Positions 1 through 9,417 of a stretch of 64,000 nucleotides of DNA are shown piece by piece. The notes under the pieces are model-generated. The model saw nothing but the letters and a program-made list of their open reading frames with translations, was not told the DNA's origin and did no database searches. Source of the DNA: Trebouxia sp. TZW2008 (lineage: Eukaryota; Chlorophyta; Trebouxiophyceae; Trebouxiales; Trebouxiaceae); contig BDIU01000127.1 of NCBI GenBank assembly GCA_002118135.1, positions 1-64,000 on the forward strand, given 5' to 3'. Position numbers and translations under genes: made by a program. Each line of letters starts with the position of its first letter. Position 1 is the stretch's first letter.

Positions 1-1389
1 ATGCACTTATACAGTCGATATAGCAGCGTTCTGGTGAACAGCAACAATGTAACGATCTACTTGATTCTGCAAGCACACAGACTGCTCAACAAAGTTTAGC
101 ACGTAAGCCAATTGCTTGCAGATGGCAGTGCGCCCTCTCAAGCCATCAGTGGAACCATCAGACCTGCTGCCTTTTGAGGCTTATGACCAAAAGCACGGCA
201 CTCATGTAGGGGTCCGCATGACAGACAAGGGTGATGAAGATGACCCCAGATGGGGAGTCGACACTGAAAGACATGCACATGTCATAAATCAGTAGCTGCT
301 TGCTGTTTGTCTTTTGAAAAGGGCAAAATGAACTTGACAACACATCATTGGCAGCTTGCTGATGCATTCTCACGATTTGTGGCATAGCAAGATCAAGCAT
401 TGACAGCAGATGCACTCTGTATTTATTATACATCAACTAAAGGGAACCTGAGGTAGATGCAAACTAGTAGATGCAGCATCAGTGCAGCCGCGCCTCGAGC
501 AAGATCTGTATGATTGGCCCTGGCAATGTCTTATTATTTCAATGCTTGTTATGGCGTGCATCTTGAAGATCATTGAGATGTGCACTCTGCCTTGGCATTG
601 AACTTGTGTTTGAAGTGCCTGGTGCGGAATTACATGGACTTGAATTGCATGTTGCTTAGCCCCGCAATCAACACCAACTGCAGTTGGCAGAGAGTCCTGG
701 GCGATTGCATCATAACAGGCAAAAGACTATGGATTGTGATGAGTAGCAAGGCAGCGCCATGTGTGGGGCACTTCAAACATAGGGACTATTGTGTTTGCAG
801 TTCGTTGAAATGACATGGTGCAGGCTATGCTAGGTGGGATTACAGAGACTTGGAAGGCATTGCTGATGATATAGATGTGTTTGCTGCTGAGGAATGTTCA
901 ACGTGCTCTTTTACTTCGGCCATCTTTACCCAGCGCTGTCAAGAGCAACTGTGCTGCCTGCACCTGCAGGAGAAGCCAATCCTGTTTGGAGTGCAACTGC
1001 ATGGGTGTTGCACAATTTAGCTTTCATCTGTCGCAAAGGAAGCCACACAAAAGATCCCAAGCTTTCTGTGCAGAACGGATCAGCAGCAATGTCACTGAGA
1101 GTCAGCATCAGTGAGCATTGCTATGAGTCGTCGGTATCCCAAGCAAGTACAGTCTAGCATGAAGCATTAATACGTTAATGTGGAAGAGCACGCAACAAGC
1201 ATATTTCAGCAAACTGTCATTTATACCCACAGCCCCGTCCATGCATTGTCCCATCATGCTGACACATGACATCAACATTTGCAGTCGTAAGACATACCTG
1301 CCAAGGGTCAACACACTGCCACTGCTCTTATTGCAATGCTGTCTGGAGCAATGGCAAAGTAAAGCATGCCAGCGCACTGCCAGCTATTG
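1..1389. other. Left edge, no confident gene
   Basis: I do not recognise a gene here. On the minus strand an exon-like open stretch runs from about 412 (after an AG) to a stop at 158 and includes SVDSPSGVIFITLVCHADP. Two more open stretches (about 930-855 and 790-635) end at GTAAT donor-like sites. They could be exons of a small minus-strand gene or part of the long 3' untranslated region of the U-box gene whose stop codon is at 1390. Two TTACA motifs (TGTAA on the minus strand) at about 840 and 631 would suit polyadenylation of that U-box transcript. No family resemblance was recognised. Confidence 0.25.
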
Positions 1390-2879
1390 CTAGAATGCTA
1401 AGTGCTGGCTGGCTCGAATGGCATTTCTGATGAGGACATTGGGCACAATGCGGCAGTGTGGCAGTGGCTGTCCAGTGACAGGGGAGGTGTCATGCCCTCG
1501 TAACCATTCCTCAAGAGCGCTTCTCTCATAGCTGTGCCCATCTGCCGCAATTACTGGCTCTATCATTATGGCCTGAACACAGAGTGAGCAAAAGTGTCAA
1601 AAGTATACTCAGCCAAGTAAGCTTTAGTCTGCATCTGCTGCTAGCCCGAATGTATGCCTCAGTCAGCATTTGCTGGTATCCTCAACCAATACACAACATG
1701 CAGAGAAAACAAATGTGTGCTGAGCCAGAGCAGTAGCAAGTCCTGAAGCCAGGTGCTATGCTTGATTATCAGCGTTGAAAGCAGTGGAGATTGCGCAGCA
1801 CAGTACACATTTCAGTATTTGCTTGGTGCATTCAGTGTACATCAGAGCATTACGAGGCAACAGGACACGATGCAGGATACCTGAGTGATTGGGCAGCAGA
1901 ACAGGGCACCCAGGGAAAGACTACGCTCAGCTTTGGCTGTGTCAATTGCCGCAGCAACAGTCTGCTGTCCATTGGCATCCTCGCTGGTGCCATTCATGCT
2001 GCAGCTGGCTTCCTGCTCAAGCAAAGACGCTCCCTGCACCTGCGGTAGCTGGCTTGGTAACCCTGCCTTTCTGCTGCTAGCTTCCCTGGGGGTGGTGTAC
2101 AGCCCAACATACGGCAATTCCATTGCTGTGTCAGCCAATGAGTCTAGGGTGAGATCATCTAAGCTGCTTGTCTCTGCAGTCTCTCCAGATTGATCTGCCG
2201 ACACAGCTCCAGAGGTGTCGACGGTTGCATGCCGCTTCTGCTGCTTCTTAGCCTTCTGTTTCAGCTTCTTGGCTTTCTTGGAAGCTGCCTTGCTGGCTGC
2301 CTGTGCCTCCTCAGCCAAAAGCTGCTCAGCAGCAGCGCTTGCGGCAGCTTCAGCAGCGGCTGCAGCAGCAGCAGCCTCTGCAGCTGAAGGTGGTGCAGGA
2401 CCTCGTACTGGTTGATCCACCTGCACAGAGCATGTGGCCAACTCAGCAAAGCAGCAGCATTCCTTGTAGGACCGTCTTGTGGTTATCGGCCAGCAAAGAG
2501 CATGTGGCCAAGTCGCAAAGCATGCTGCAAGCGTACGTGCGTCATCGACTCAATCCAGGGCTTGTTGAGACGTGACTGATGTCCAGGCAGGGCAAGTCAT
2601 CGCTATTCACCCCTTTCTGAAACATCAATCAGCGGAGTGCCCAGCGCACTTTGCATAGGTAGATGCTCACCAGGAAGTCACAGAGCTTGTTGAGACGCTG
2701 TTTGATGGCCGCTGGCAGCAAGTCATGTCTTGCTAGCTGCTCAAGATGGGCTTCTACAGAAAGTTTCCCACTATAGGCTGGATCAGGACTCTCTGCAAAG
2801 TCTTCCCAATCATGAGCTTGCACTATAGGTCCCCAGACAGGAGACTGCTGCATCTCCTCGATCACTGTCAGCACATACT
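1390..2879 (-). CDS. U-box E3 ubiquitin ligase, C-terminal exons
   Basis: Three minus-strand exons join in frame: 2879-2671, 2420-1881 and 1572-1390 (stop TAG). The first encodes an acidic helical segment (VLTVIEEMQQSPVWGPIVQ...). The second begins with a long Ala-rich stretch, then a Lys-rich stretch (KKAKKLKQKAKKQQKR), then a Ser/Thr/acid-rich linker, and ends in FCCPITQ. The last supplies the rest of a U-box: PVIAADGHSYERSALEEW, the HDTSPVTGQPL loop, and the LIRNAIRASQ helix. U-boxes adopt a RING-like fold without zinc and recruit E2 enzymes to ubiquitinate substrates. Here the box lies within about 15 residues of the C-terminus and resembles plant PUB-type boxes more than UFD2. Exon phases are consistent. 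Upstream exons (4592-12021) are probably the same gene, which would place substrate-binding helical repeats N-terminal to the box. Start codon not in this segment. Confidence 0.8.
2490..2595 (-). repeat. Decayed copies of neighbouring exon edges in intron
   Basis: The intron between the two U-box-gene exons 2879-2671 and 2420-1881 contains a degraded copy of the donor edge of the upstream exon (about 2590-2550, matching the stretch that encodes QRLNKLCDFL). It also holds a second copy of the acceptor region: the string GGCCACATGCTCT occurs just before the real acceptor near 2435 and again near 2500 (both on the minus strand). Neither copy adds an obvious coding unit. Confidence 0.6.
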
Positions 2880-3620
2880 CTGCAGGCAGGCAGCCTTGTG
2901 AGATTGACTGCCAGCACAAACTCTGCAGGCAGACAATCTTGCATACTACTGCAGTTGCAGCACAGGTAGCCAGACAGGCGAATGCTGCATCTCCTCAACC
3001 CCTGTCAGCCTTTATAGCTTCTGCAACTGCAGCACAGGCAGCCAGACAGAGGACTACTGCATCTCCTCAAGCCTGTAAGCATAAACCTGCAGGTAGGCAG
3101 CCTCATATGACGTTTATGATTGCAGCATAGGCAGCCAGACAGGGGACTGCTGTATTGCCTCAACCGCTGTCAGCAAATACTCTGCAGGCAGGAAGCCTTG
3201 TAAAGAGTTCATGTCAGCAAATACTCTGCATGCAGGCACCCTTTTGCAGCATTTGTGATTGCAGCACAGGCAGTGAGACAGGGGACTGCTGCGTCTGCTT
3301 GACCACTGTCAGCACAAGCCTTGCAGGCAGGCAGCCTTATATAGGTACAGTAAACTCTCTTTGTAAGGACACTCGATGTAAGGACAATCTCAATGTAAGG
3401 ACAACGCCATTGGTAACCAATCACTGCATTCTGGCTGCACTGGTCCCTCTGAGTAAGGACAATTTGATGTAAGGACAAGATTCTTGGTAACGAAAGCAGT
3501 CGTAACAAAGAGAGTTTACTGTATTGCAATTGCATTAAAGGCAGCCAGACAGGGGACTGCTGCATCTCCTCAGTCACTGTCAGCACATACTCTGCAGGCA
3601 GGCAGGCTTGCAAGACTTGT
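2880..3620 (-). repeat. Array of exon-edge copies upstream of U-box exon
   Basis: Upstream (on the minus strand) of the exon starting at 2879 there are about six further imperfect copies of its acceptor and first 40-60 bases. The recurring plus-strand strings are GGGGACTGCTGCATCTCCTC, CACTGTCAGCA and ACTCTGCAGGCAGGCAGCC. Clear copies lie near 2905-2945, 2960-3010, 3040-3095, 3130-3195, 3255-3330 and 3545-3610. Most retain a TGCCTGCAG acceptor-like site followed by a version of the EYVLTVIEEMQQSPVW codons. The unit spacing varies and the region is interrupted by a TA-flanked mobile element. The copy at 2879 reads through to a proper donor, so it is taken as the working exon. Confidence 0.75.
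3348..3521. mobile_element. TA-flanked MITE-like element, copy 1
   Basis: A 174-bp non-coding element has perfect 17-bp terminal inverted repeats: the left end reads CAGTAAACTCTCTTTGT and the right end is its reverse complement. It is flanked by TA on both sides (3346-3347 and 3522-3523). Inside, TGTAAGGACA or close variants recur several times. TA target duplication plus CAG termini are features of Tc1/mariner and pogo-like DNA transposons. With no room for a transposase this is a non-autonomous derivative. It sits inside the exon-edge array of the U-box gene, in an intron. Related copies are at 46534-46733 and 61263-61437, with a decayed one near 8148-8307. Confidence 0.75.
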
Positions 3621-3621
3621 G

Positions 3622-4590
3622 ACTCAACTAGACACTTTACAGGACACATTATACATGATTTGCAATGCTTGAAAATAAGTATCATTGAACTGCAGCAAAA
3701 GTTGGAGGCACAATGCATCGGCGCCAATACAACAGACGAATCATGCAAGTACTTCGCAAAGTCAAACACTGAAACAGAAAGCATGGCAATCCTTTGCTTA
3801 TAAAAGTCAGCAAGGGGATTCAGGGCACATACAAACAAAAGATTAGATGCTAGATTTCAACAACTTTTCACCTAAATGTCAAATAGATTGCTGCATTCTT
3901 GTCAGGCGTGGCAAGGAAATTTGAGGCAAGGCAAGATGGCTGATGAAGTCAGGTCAAAAGAGACAGGGTGACATGGGGTTGTCATGTGACGTGTGAACTG
4001 TCAGCACAGTTGTCAGCAGACAGGAATACCAATCAGGATCAGGCGGCAACTTGGTGGAGTCGCCACTGTATACAGTGCAAAACTGCCATGTAAACTGATG
4101 CTTTTACCAGCTGGCCATTTCAACTGAACACAATATATCAGGGTGGGCAAAGTTCCTGAGCAATCTGCAGCCATAAGCTGACACCTGCAGGTGTGACACC
4201 TGACAGCCGCTGTGAACAAGTAGCCTTGCATTTGCCCTGTCATTGGTTTTTGGTCCAATTTTGAAGACCTCACTTGAAACAGATCAGGTATTATATGCAG
4301 GTTTCCAAGGTATTTGTTGATGGCCTGTATTTTCATCGTATTTGTTCAGGGTTTGACATATACAATCAGACTTGTTGGCCGTCAAAAGCAAGCCTCTTTC
4401 TCTCTCTTGCATATGTACAAATTCGTTCAGAAAATGGCAGTTACAGTGCAAAGAGGCTTACCAAGAATTTGTCCAAACGGAGGGGCTGCTTGTGGGCATT
4501 GATCAATGTCCAGGGAACGTCCAGGGTGGAGCCTTGACAAAATCAAGCGCTGGTCACAATACGCTTGAGCCAGAAAAAGGCTCAGCAACA
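3622..4590. other. Intron-like stretch without recognisable exons
   Basis: No exon of the minus-strand gene could be supported here and no plus-strand gene was recognised. Several open frames overlap without splice-site or compositional support. It is treated as intron of the U-box gene, although a short exon could be missed: the exon at 2879 needs a phase-1 donor that was not located. Confidence 0.35.
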
Positions 4591-4591
4591 C

Positions 4592-7500
4592 CATAGCTGA
4601 AAACCCCTCCTTAGGTGGCGGCGGCAGATATGGGTTGCTGACTGTGCTTGCGGGTGTCTCACCGTACCGCCCTGCATTTGCAACAGAAGAATCACGGAAA
4701 AGAATCAGTTCCACTTACAGAACAGATATTCTGGACATCTTCTGAAAGCAAAAGGTTGAATGAGCCCTGAGCAAATAATGACTAGGCAGAAGTTGTTGCA
4801 GAAACACAGTGCTAGCTCCATTTGCTGTTCATAGACAGCAGCTCAGCAGGTATGAAGTGTAACAGAAGCGGGCTTCATCACGTTGCATGGCTGCAATGCA
4901 TGAGATGGGTTTAAAATTATAATGCGCACAAAGCAACTCTGGCCGGCTCATTTGAGAGATGTCATTTGATGTTGGGTCAATATTGTTCATCCATGTGTGA
5001 AGCTCATAGCAAAGCAAAGGAGACAGCAAACACAGCTTTGCTGACGTATCTCTCAAATTGAATGCTTGTGAGGTTGACATACAGGGAAAGGCCGTCAAGG
5101 TTGAATCATGGAAGGTAGCAGTGGATACGGAGGACAGCAGTGGCTGCCAATTCAAGCAAACTTCAGCCCAGCTACCCCAAAGTGACACGCAATTAGCGCT
5201 GACTGCATGATGAGGCCAAGTGTGGCATTGCTGCCGCCCATGTTTCCGGCTGACTGAAGGGAGCTTACCAATGAGGTTGACGCATGGGAAAAGATAGTGG
5301 GTCTTGACGTCACATAAGGTAGCAGTAAAGATGCAGGACCACCGCTCCAGGCATAGTTTCAGCCCAGCTACCCCAAAGTGCCATGCAATGGGGCACTCAC
5401 TGCATGATGAGCCCAGTTTGCGTTGTTGGGACCCACATTCTTCGTTGATTGAAGGGAGCTTACCAACAAGGTTGACGTATGGGAAAAGGTAGTGGGTGTT
5501 GACCTCACGGAAGCTGACATTGGACAGCCATTCCAGGCATGGTTTCAGCCCAGCCACCCCAAAGTGGCATGCAATCGGCGCTGACTGCATCATCAACCCT
5601 AGCACAAAGGGCTGCATTTCAGCTGGCTCCAGGACAGGTAATCCGGCTTCTGAGTATGCTGTTGGCGTTTCTGTTGGGTGGCAACACTTCTCGGGGACCA
5701 GGTCTTCCAAGAGGTTGATCAGGACAAAGCACAGCTTCTGCAGCAGCATCCATTTGCAGTATTGGTGCAGAACAGAGTTCTTGCTACTGATACTTGATTT
5801 ATTTTTCTCTTGACCAAGTCCAGCTGGTCAAACGTATACTCATCTGAGGCAATTATGCAGGTAAATGACAATCTTGGTTGCTGAATGAATTCGCAACTGT
5901 TTGTACCAGTTGGGCTTGCTTTGCTGAATCTCAGCAGTCACATTTGGTTCCTAATGGTGCTGAGAATCAAGCACACTTTGCCAAAGAAATCTCAGCAGTC
6001 AAATCAGGTTCCTGATGGTGCTGTGAACCAAGCACAAGAGCATCTGGGTCCAGCAGTTCATCTGAGGCAATTATCCAGGTAAATGACAATCTTGGTTGCT
6101 GAATGAACTTGCAACTGTTTCTACCAGTTGATCTTGATTTGCCCAAAAGAAGCTCCCCTAGCAGAGCTTCCCCAGCATTGCAACAGAGCATCGAAAAAGC
6201 TGCTGCAGTCATACACAGTCCAGCAGCCTTGTCTTAAAGTCCAACCAACTGACGTAAGCAGGCAAGGCACAACAAGAAGCTCAGTGCATCTTGAAACATT
6301 AATTGGAATACATAGGCCAAGCCATGAACATCTGCCGAGCAAGCAATTCAAGGATGTCACAAACGCAAGTACCGCGGGGAACATGTCTACAGCTTCACTG
6401 CAAGCAAAGATCAAAGGCAAAGTCATTGATATCCTCCTTTGCAACCAAGGGGTTTGGAACAGCGAGAAGCAAGTGCAGACAGGCTGCCGATTTGAGCACG
6501 ATTATGGTGCGACTTACTTTTGTGTCGTCACCCCAAGTGTCCCAAGTCCCATGCTGCATCTCATGCTGCCACGCCTTTGTCATAAACAGCATCATTGCTT
6601 GCAGCAATTGATGATGCAGTCTGATGCTCTCTGTGTATCTGGGCAATTCATCTAGGAGGCTGACAGCCAGGTTTATGTGGAGGGTAATGTACTGCATGAA
6701 CCAAAAAAGCGACTATTTTTTCTGAACCATTACAGCAAGAATGCCGGTTGGAACTTGTTCTGCAACTGGGCAATGTATCTAGGAGGCTGACAGCCAGGTG
6801 TATGTGAAGGGGAATGTACTGCATGATCCAAGGACGTCAATGGTTGTTCCGGAGCATCACAGCAGTAATGTCAGCTGCAATTTGATCTGCTACAGCAGCA
6901 CATGTGTGAGGACAAGCATGTTGGTCAGCACTCTGACTGCAGTGCTTGGCAAGCTCAAAGCAGCTCATGCACCGCAAATTTCATGCTCCAGGACATACTC
7001 AAAAATTTGAACAGCAATTTGTGACGCTACAGTATGGAGTGCATGGTTGCAATTGAGAAAATTGTTTTGAATCTGTCAAGAGTCAAGAGTCAATGGCTGG
7101 ACAATTGCAATGAATGTGCATACAACCATGTGCAAAGTGGTGAACTATGATGTATGCTTACTGATGGAGGAAAGTCTTGACTGTTTGCTTGGAGGTCACC
7201 GACAGCGCATAAGGCGCGGATAAGCGCCACACAAAGCCCATCAGTCATGTGTGCCCTTTCCTGCAACATGGCCGAAGCAAAGTTGACATGACCTTTTGAA
7301 GAGTCAAGGTGACAAGACGCAGCACATTGTATAGCGTCATTACAACCCCAGCTTGTCGTGTCTGCAACATGATGAGAAGTCACACTGGCTGGACAGTTGA
7401 AGGGTCAAAGCATGTGGTGCAGCAGATGGTGTACACCGTCTTTTTTTTCATCCCAATGTACTTTTTTCCATATATGTTGACGTATGACAGCATCCTGTCA

Positions 7501-8575
7501 GGCAAATACAGTCAGAAACTGCACTTGATGCTGCATTGATATTTTTGCATGCCAACATGAGAACTGCAACTTGCAGCTCCAGTGCGCTGTCGGACTCAGG
7601 CAGCAGTCATAGCACTGTAGCGGATGCTGTCAGGACAACACAAGTGATGACCTTGTTCACATGCAAAAGGGGCATTACGTGGACTGCCTGCTTGATGTAC
7701 TCAAAGCCCGCCTCCAAGAAGCTTGCCCATGCATCGTCTGTTTGCCATGTGGTTTGCAGCAAGACTTTCTCATCCCCTCCACACCTGAACAGCTTGACCC
7801 TCTGCACATGCATCATTGTTCACAGCTTTGTGCAGAATTTGGGGTTGCAGTTGTATATGCTGGATTGACCAATCAACATGATTGACCTGTGGTATGGCAT
7901 GATAATCTGGAAAAAGCAGTGCTTGATTGAGCAACTTATGTTGCAAACATGAGCGTGCTACACAGCTTGCCATCACAGCTGATACGCTTCGGCAAGTCAG
8001 TGCAAGGTAGCGCGTTCAACACACAGGTGCAAACAGGGTGCCCTCCATTTCTACAGCTATATCAGTCAGACTAGCATGTGGTGTTGTACGCAGCAAGACT
8101 GCATGAAGTCTTCAAGTGCTGCGGGAAACAAGCACACTTGCTGTTGTAGTGACACTTGTTATGCGGACATGTTTGGTGCAAGGACCGTGCAATTGCACAC
8201 CAGTCACTGCGTTGTGACTGCAGTGGTAGTTCTGAGTAAGGACAATTTGGCAGGGCATGTCTCGCGGTGCCCAATGCAGTGGTCCAAACCAGCAGGGATC
8301 ACTGTTTTGCCACAGAAACATAGTATCCAGCTTGAGAATACCTGAGTCTCAAGCACCACCAAGCAAGCGAAGATTGTGAGCTGGCAGTCCAGGTTTCCAT
8401 CACAAGCAGCCATAGCAGTTTCAAGACGCCTGCGCGTATCTGGTGCTGGAGCTTGACTACCCTGGCCTTTACTGGACACAAGCCGCTTACGATGCTCGTC
8501 ACACGCAAGCGCAACATAAAGAGCATCTGCTGCAGCTGTCGCTTCTTGAAACTTGCCGGCTTCGGCAGAAATACC
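4592..8575 (-). CDS. Helical-repeat-like exons, probably middle of the U-box gene
   Basis: I do not recognise a family, but several minus-strand exons look genuine. 6691-6518 is exactly 58 codons (starts YITLHINLAVSLLDELP, ends in a GTAAGT donor). About 8573-8346 encodes an Ala-rich helical segment ending IFACLVVLETQ. About 7780-7660 encodes WQTDDAWASFLEAGFEYI. About 7290-7140 encodes RAHMTDGLCVALIRALCAV. About 5735-5527 encodes FVLINLLEDLVPEKCCHP followed by a HFGVAGLKPCLEWLSN segment. About 4672-4594 encodes a proline-rich NPYLPPPPKEGF segment. The many short amphipathic helices suggest ARM/HEAT-like repeats, an inference only. No stop, start or promoter-like break was found between these exons and the firm modules on either side, which is why one gene is proposed. 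Phases between exons are not all resolved. Confidence 0.4.
5040..5600 (-). repeat. Three tandem copies of an exon 3' edge
   Basis: The end of the exon at about 5735-5527 (encoding CHFGVAGLKPCLEWLSN, then the donor and downstream intron up to a GTAAGCTCCCT-like stretch) occurs three times on the minus strand: near 5600-5440, 5410-5250 and 5200-5060. Copy 2 still reads AWHFGVAGLKLCLERW in frame; copy 3 is shifted. The copies fuse into one misleading 306-codon open frame. Identity falls with distance from the exon, as expected for a series of tandem duplications that then decayed. Confidence 0.75.
5830..6112 (-). repeat. Nested tandem copies around an exon edge
   Basis: The plus-strand block TCATCTGAGGCAATTAT followed by GTAAATGACAATCTTGGTTG occurs at about 5841 and again at about 6058. 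Between them a second, shorter unit (TCAGCAGTCA, then GGTTCCT.ATGGTGCTG) is itself repeated near 5931 and 5991. This is a two-level duplication around a probable exon (minus-strand IIASDELLDPDALVLGSQ, about 6080-5990). Confidence 0.65.
6691..6830 (-). repeat. Upstream copy of an exon 5' edge
   Basis: The acceptor and first roughly 50 bases of the exon starting at 6691 are duplicated about 130 bp upstream on the minus strand (about 6825-6772). The recognisable plus-strand strings are ATGTATCTAGGAGGCTGACA and GGGAATGTACTGCATGA. The copy keeps the TGCAG acceptor but loses the exon frame afterwards. Confidence 0.75.
8148..8307. mobile_element. Decayed relative of the TA-flanked element
   Basis: The stretch has the central motif of the element at 3348-3521 (CCAGTCACTGC, then CTGCAGTGGT.GTTCTGAG, then TAAGGACAATTTG) with weak versions of the rest. 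The terminal repeats are no longer clear, so the limits are approximate. It lies in a probable intron of the minus-strand gene. Confidence 0.45.
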
Positions 8576-8619
8576 TGCATGCAATACTGTCTTGCAGCAT
8601 GCGTGCTGTTATTGCATAT

Positions 8620-9176
8620 ACTGTTGCCTTGCATCATGTGTGCTGTGTTTGCATGCAATGTTCCCTTGCATCATGCACACTGGTTGTTGACATCTCGCTG
8701 TCAGCAATGAAGCTTTGCATGAGACAGTGTTGACCAGATTCTTACATGTAGTGCAATGCAAATGCAGCCAGCCCTGAAAATACCATGGAAGCCCGCAAGC
8801 TTTGTACATATGCTCACAAAACATCAAGCCTTTTGCTGCTGACTTGGTGAGCAACTATCTCTAAGAACTAGTTACACAATGCATGCCTAGTCAAGCAGAT
8901 GCGGATCAAAATGGTTCAGGTGAATGGATGATAAACTGCAGTGATGACATCATCATTTTGATCATTGGAATGTGTTCTGGTGAGGTTATATGACCCAGCT
9001 AGGCTCATGCCAAAGCAATGACACGCCTCCAAGTGGTATCACGCTCTGGTGGTACTCACCTGACCTCCTTCATGCACATCTAAATGGTTTGAGATAGCAC
9101 AGGACCAAACTGCTTTGAGACGGTTGATTGCTCCAGTATGTAACTAGCTGGGCCTGCTGAGCCTGCCTAGCATACG
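8620..9176. other. Intron-like stretch, no exon supported
   Basis: Between the exon starting near 8573 and the microsatellite I see no well-supported exon on either strand. An additional minus-strand exon is likely missing here or just to the right, because the exon at 9559-9418 ends in phase 0 while the exon near 8573 reads best in phase 1. Confidence 0.3.
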
Positions 9177-9284
9177 GAGTGAGCGAGCGAGCGAGCGAGC
9201 GAGCGAGCGAGTGAGTGAGTGAGTGAGTGAGTGAGTGAGTGAGTGAGTGAGTGAGTGAGTGAGTGAGTGAGTGAGTGAGTGAGT
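9177..9284. repeat. (GAGC)n(GAGT)n microsatellite
   Basis: About 108 bp of tetranucleotide repeat. It begins as GAGC units and changes to GAGT units with almost no other interruption, consistent with a single C-to-T change that spread by replication slippage. It lies in a probable intron of the minus-strand gene and encodes nothing recognisable. Confidence 0.97.
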
Positions 9285-9417
9285 GCTCTCATGACTTACA
9301 GAGCTCAGCTTGTATCACATCCACTACATCGCACTTCCATTGCCACAGGGGTCCTTGGCATTCAGGGCATCCCTTGCACTTCTGGCCTTCGCAGCCTGAA
9401 GCATCTGGCTTGCTTAC

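Noticed and set aside
2880..3620. Repeat array considered as a CRISPR array or satellite
   Set aside because: Units are unequal, contain splice acceptors and codons of the neighbouring exon, and the host is a eukaryote.
4829..5749. A 306-codon minus-strand open frame
   Set aside because: It runs through three tandem copies of one exon edge and its intron; only the part at 5735-5527 has splice support.
9177..9284. GAGC/GAGT tract considered as a coding repeat or telomere-like repeat
   Set aside because: It is a plain tetranucleotide microsatellite with no conserved frame and no terminal context.
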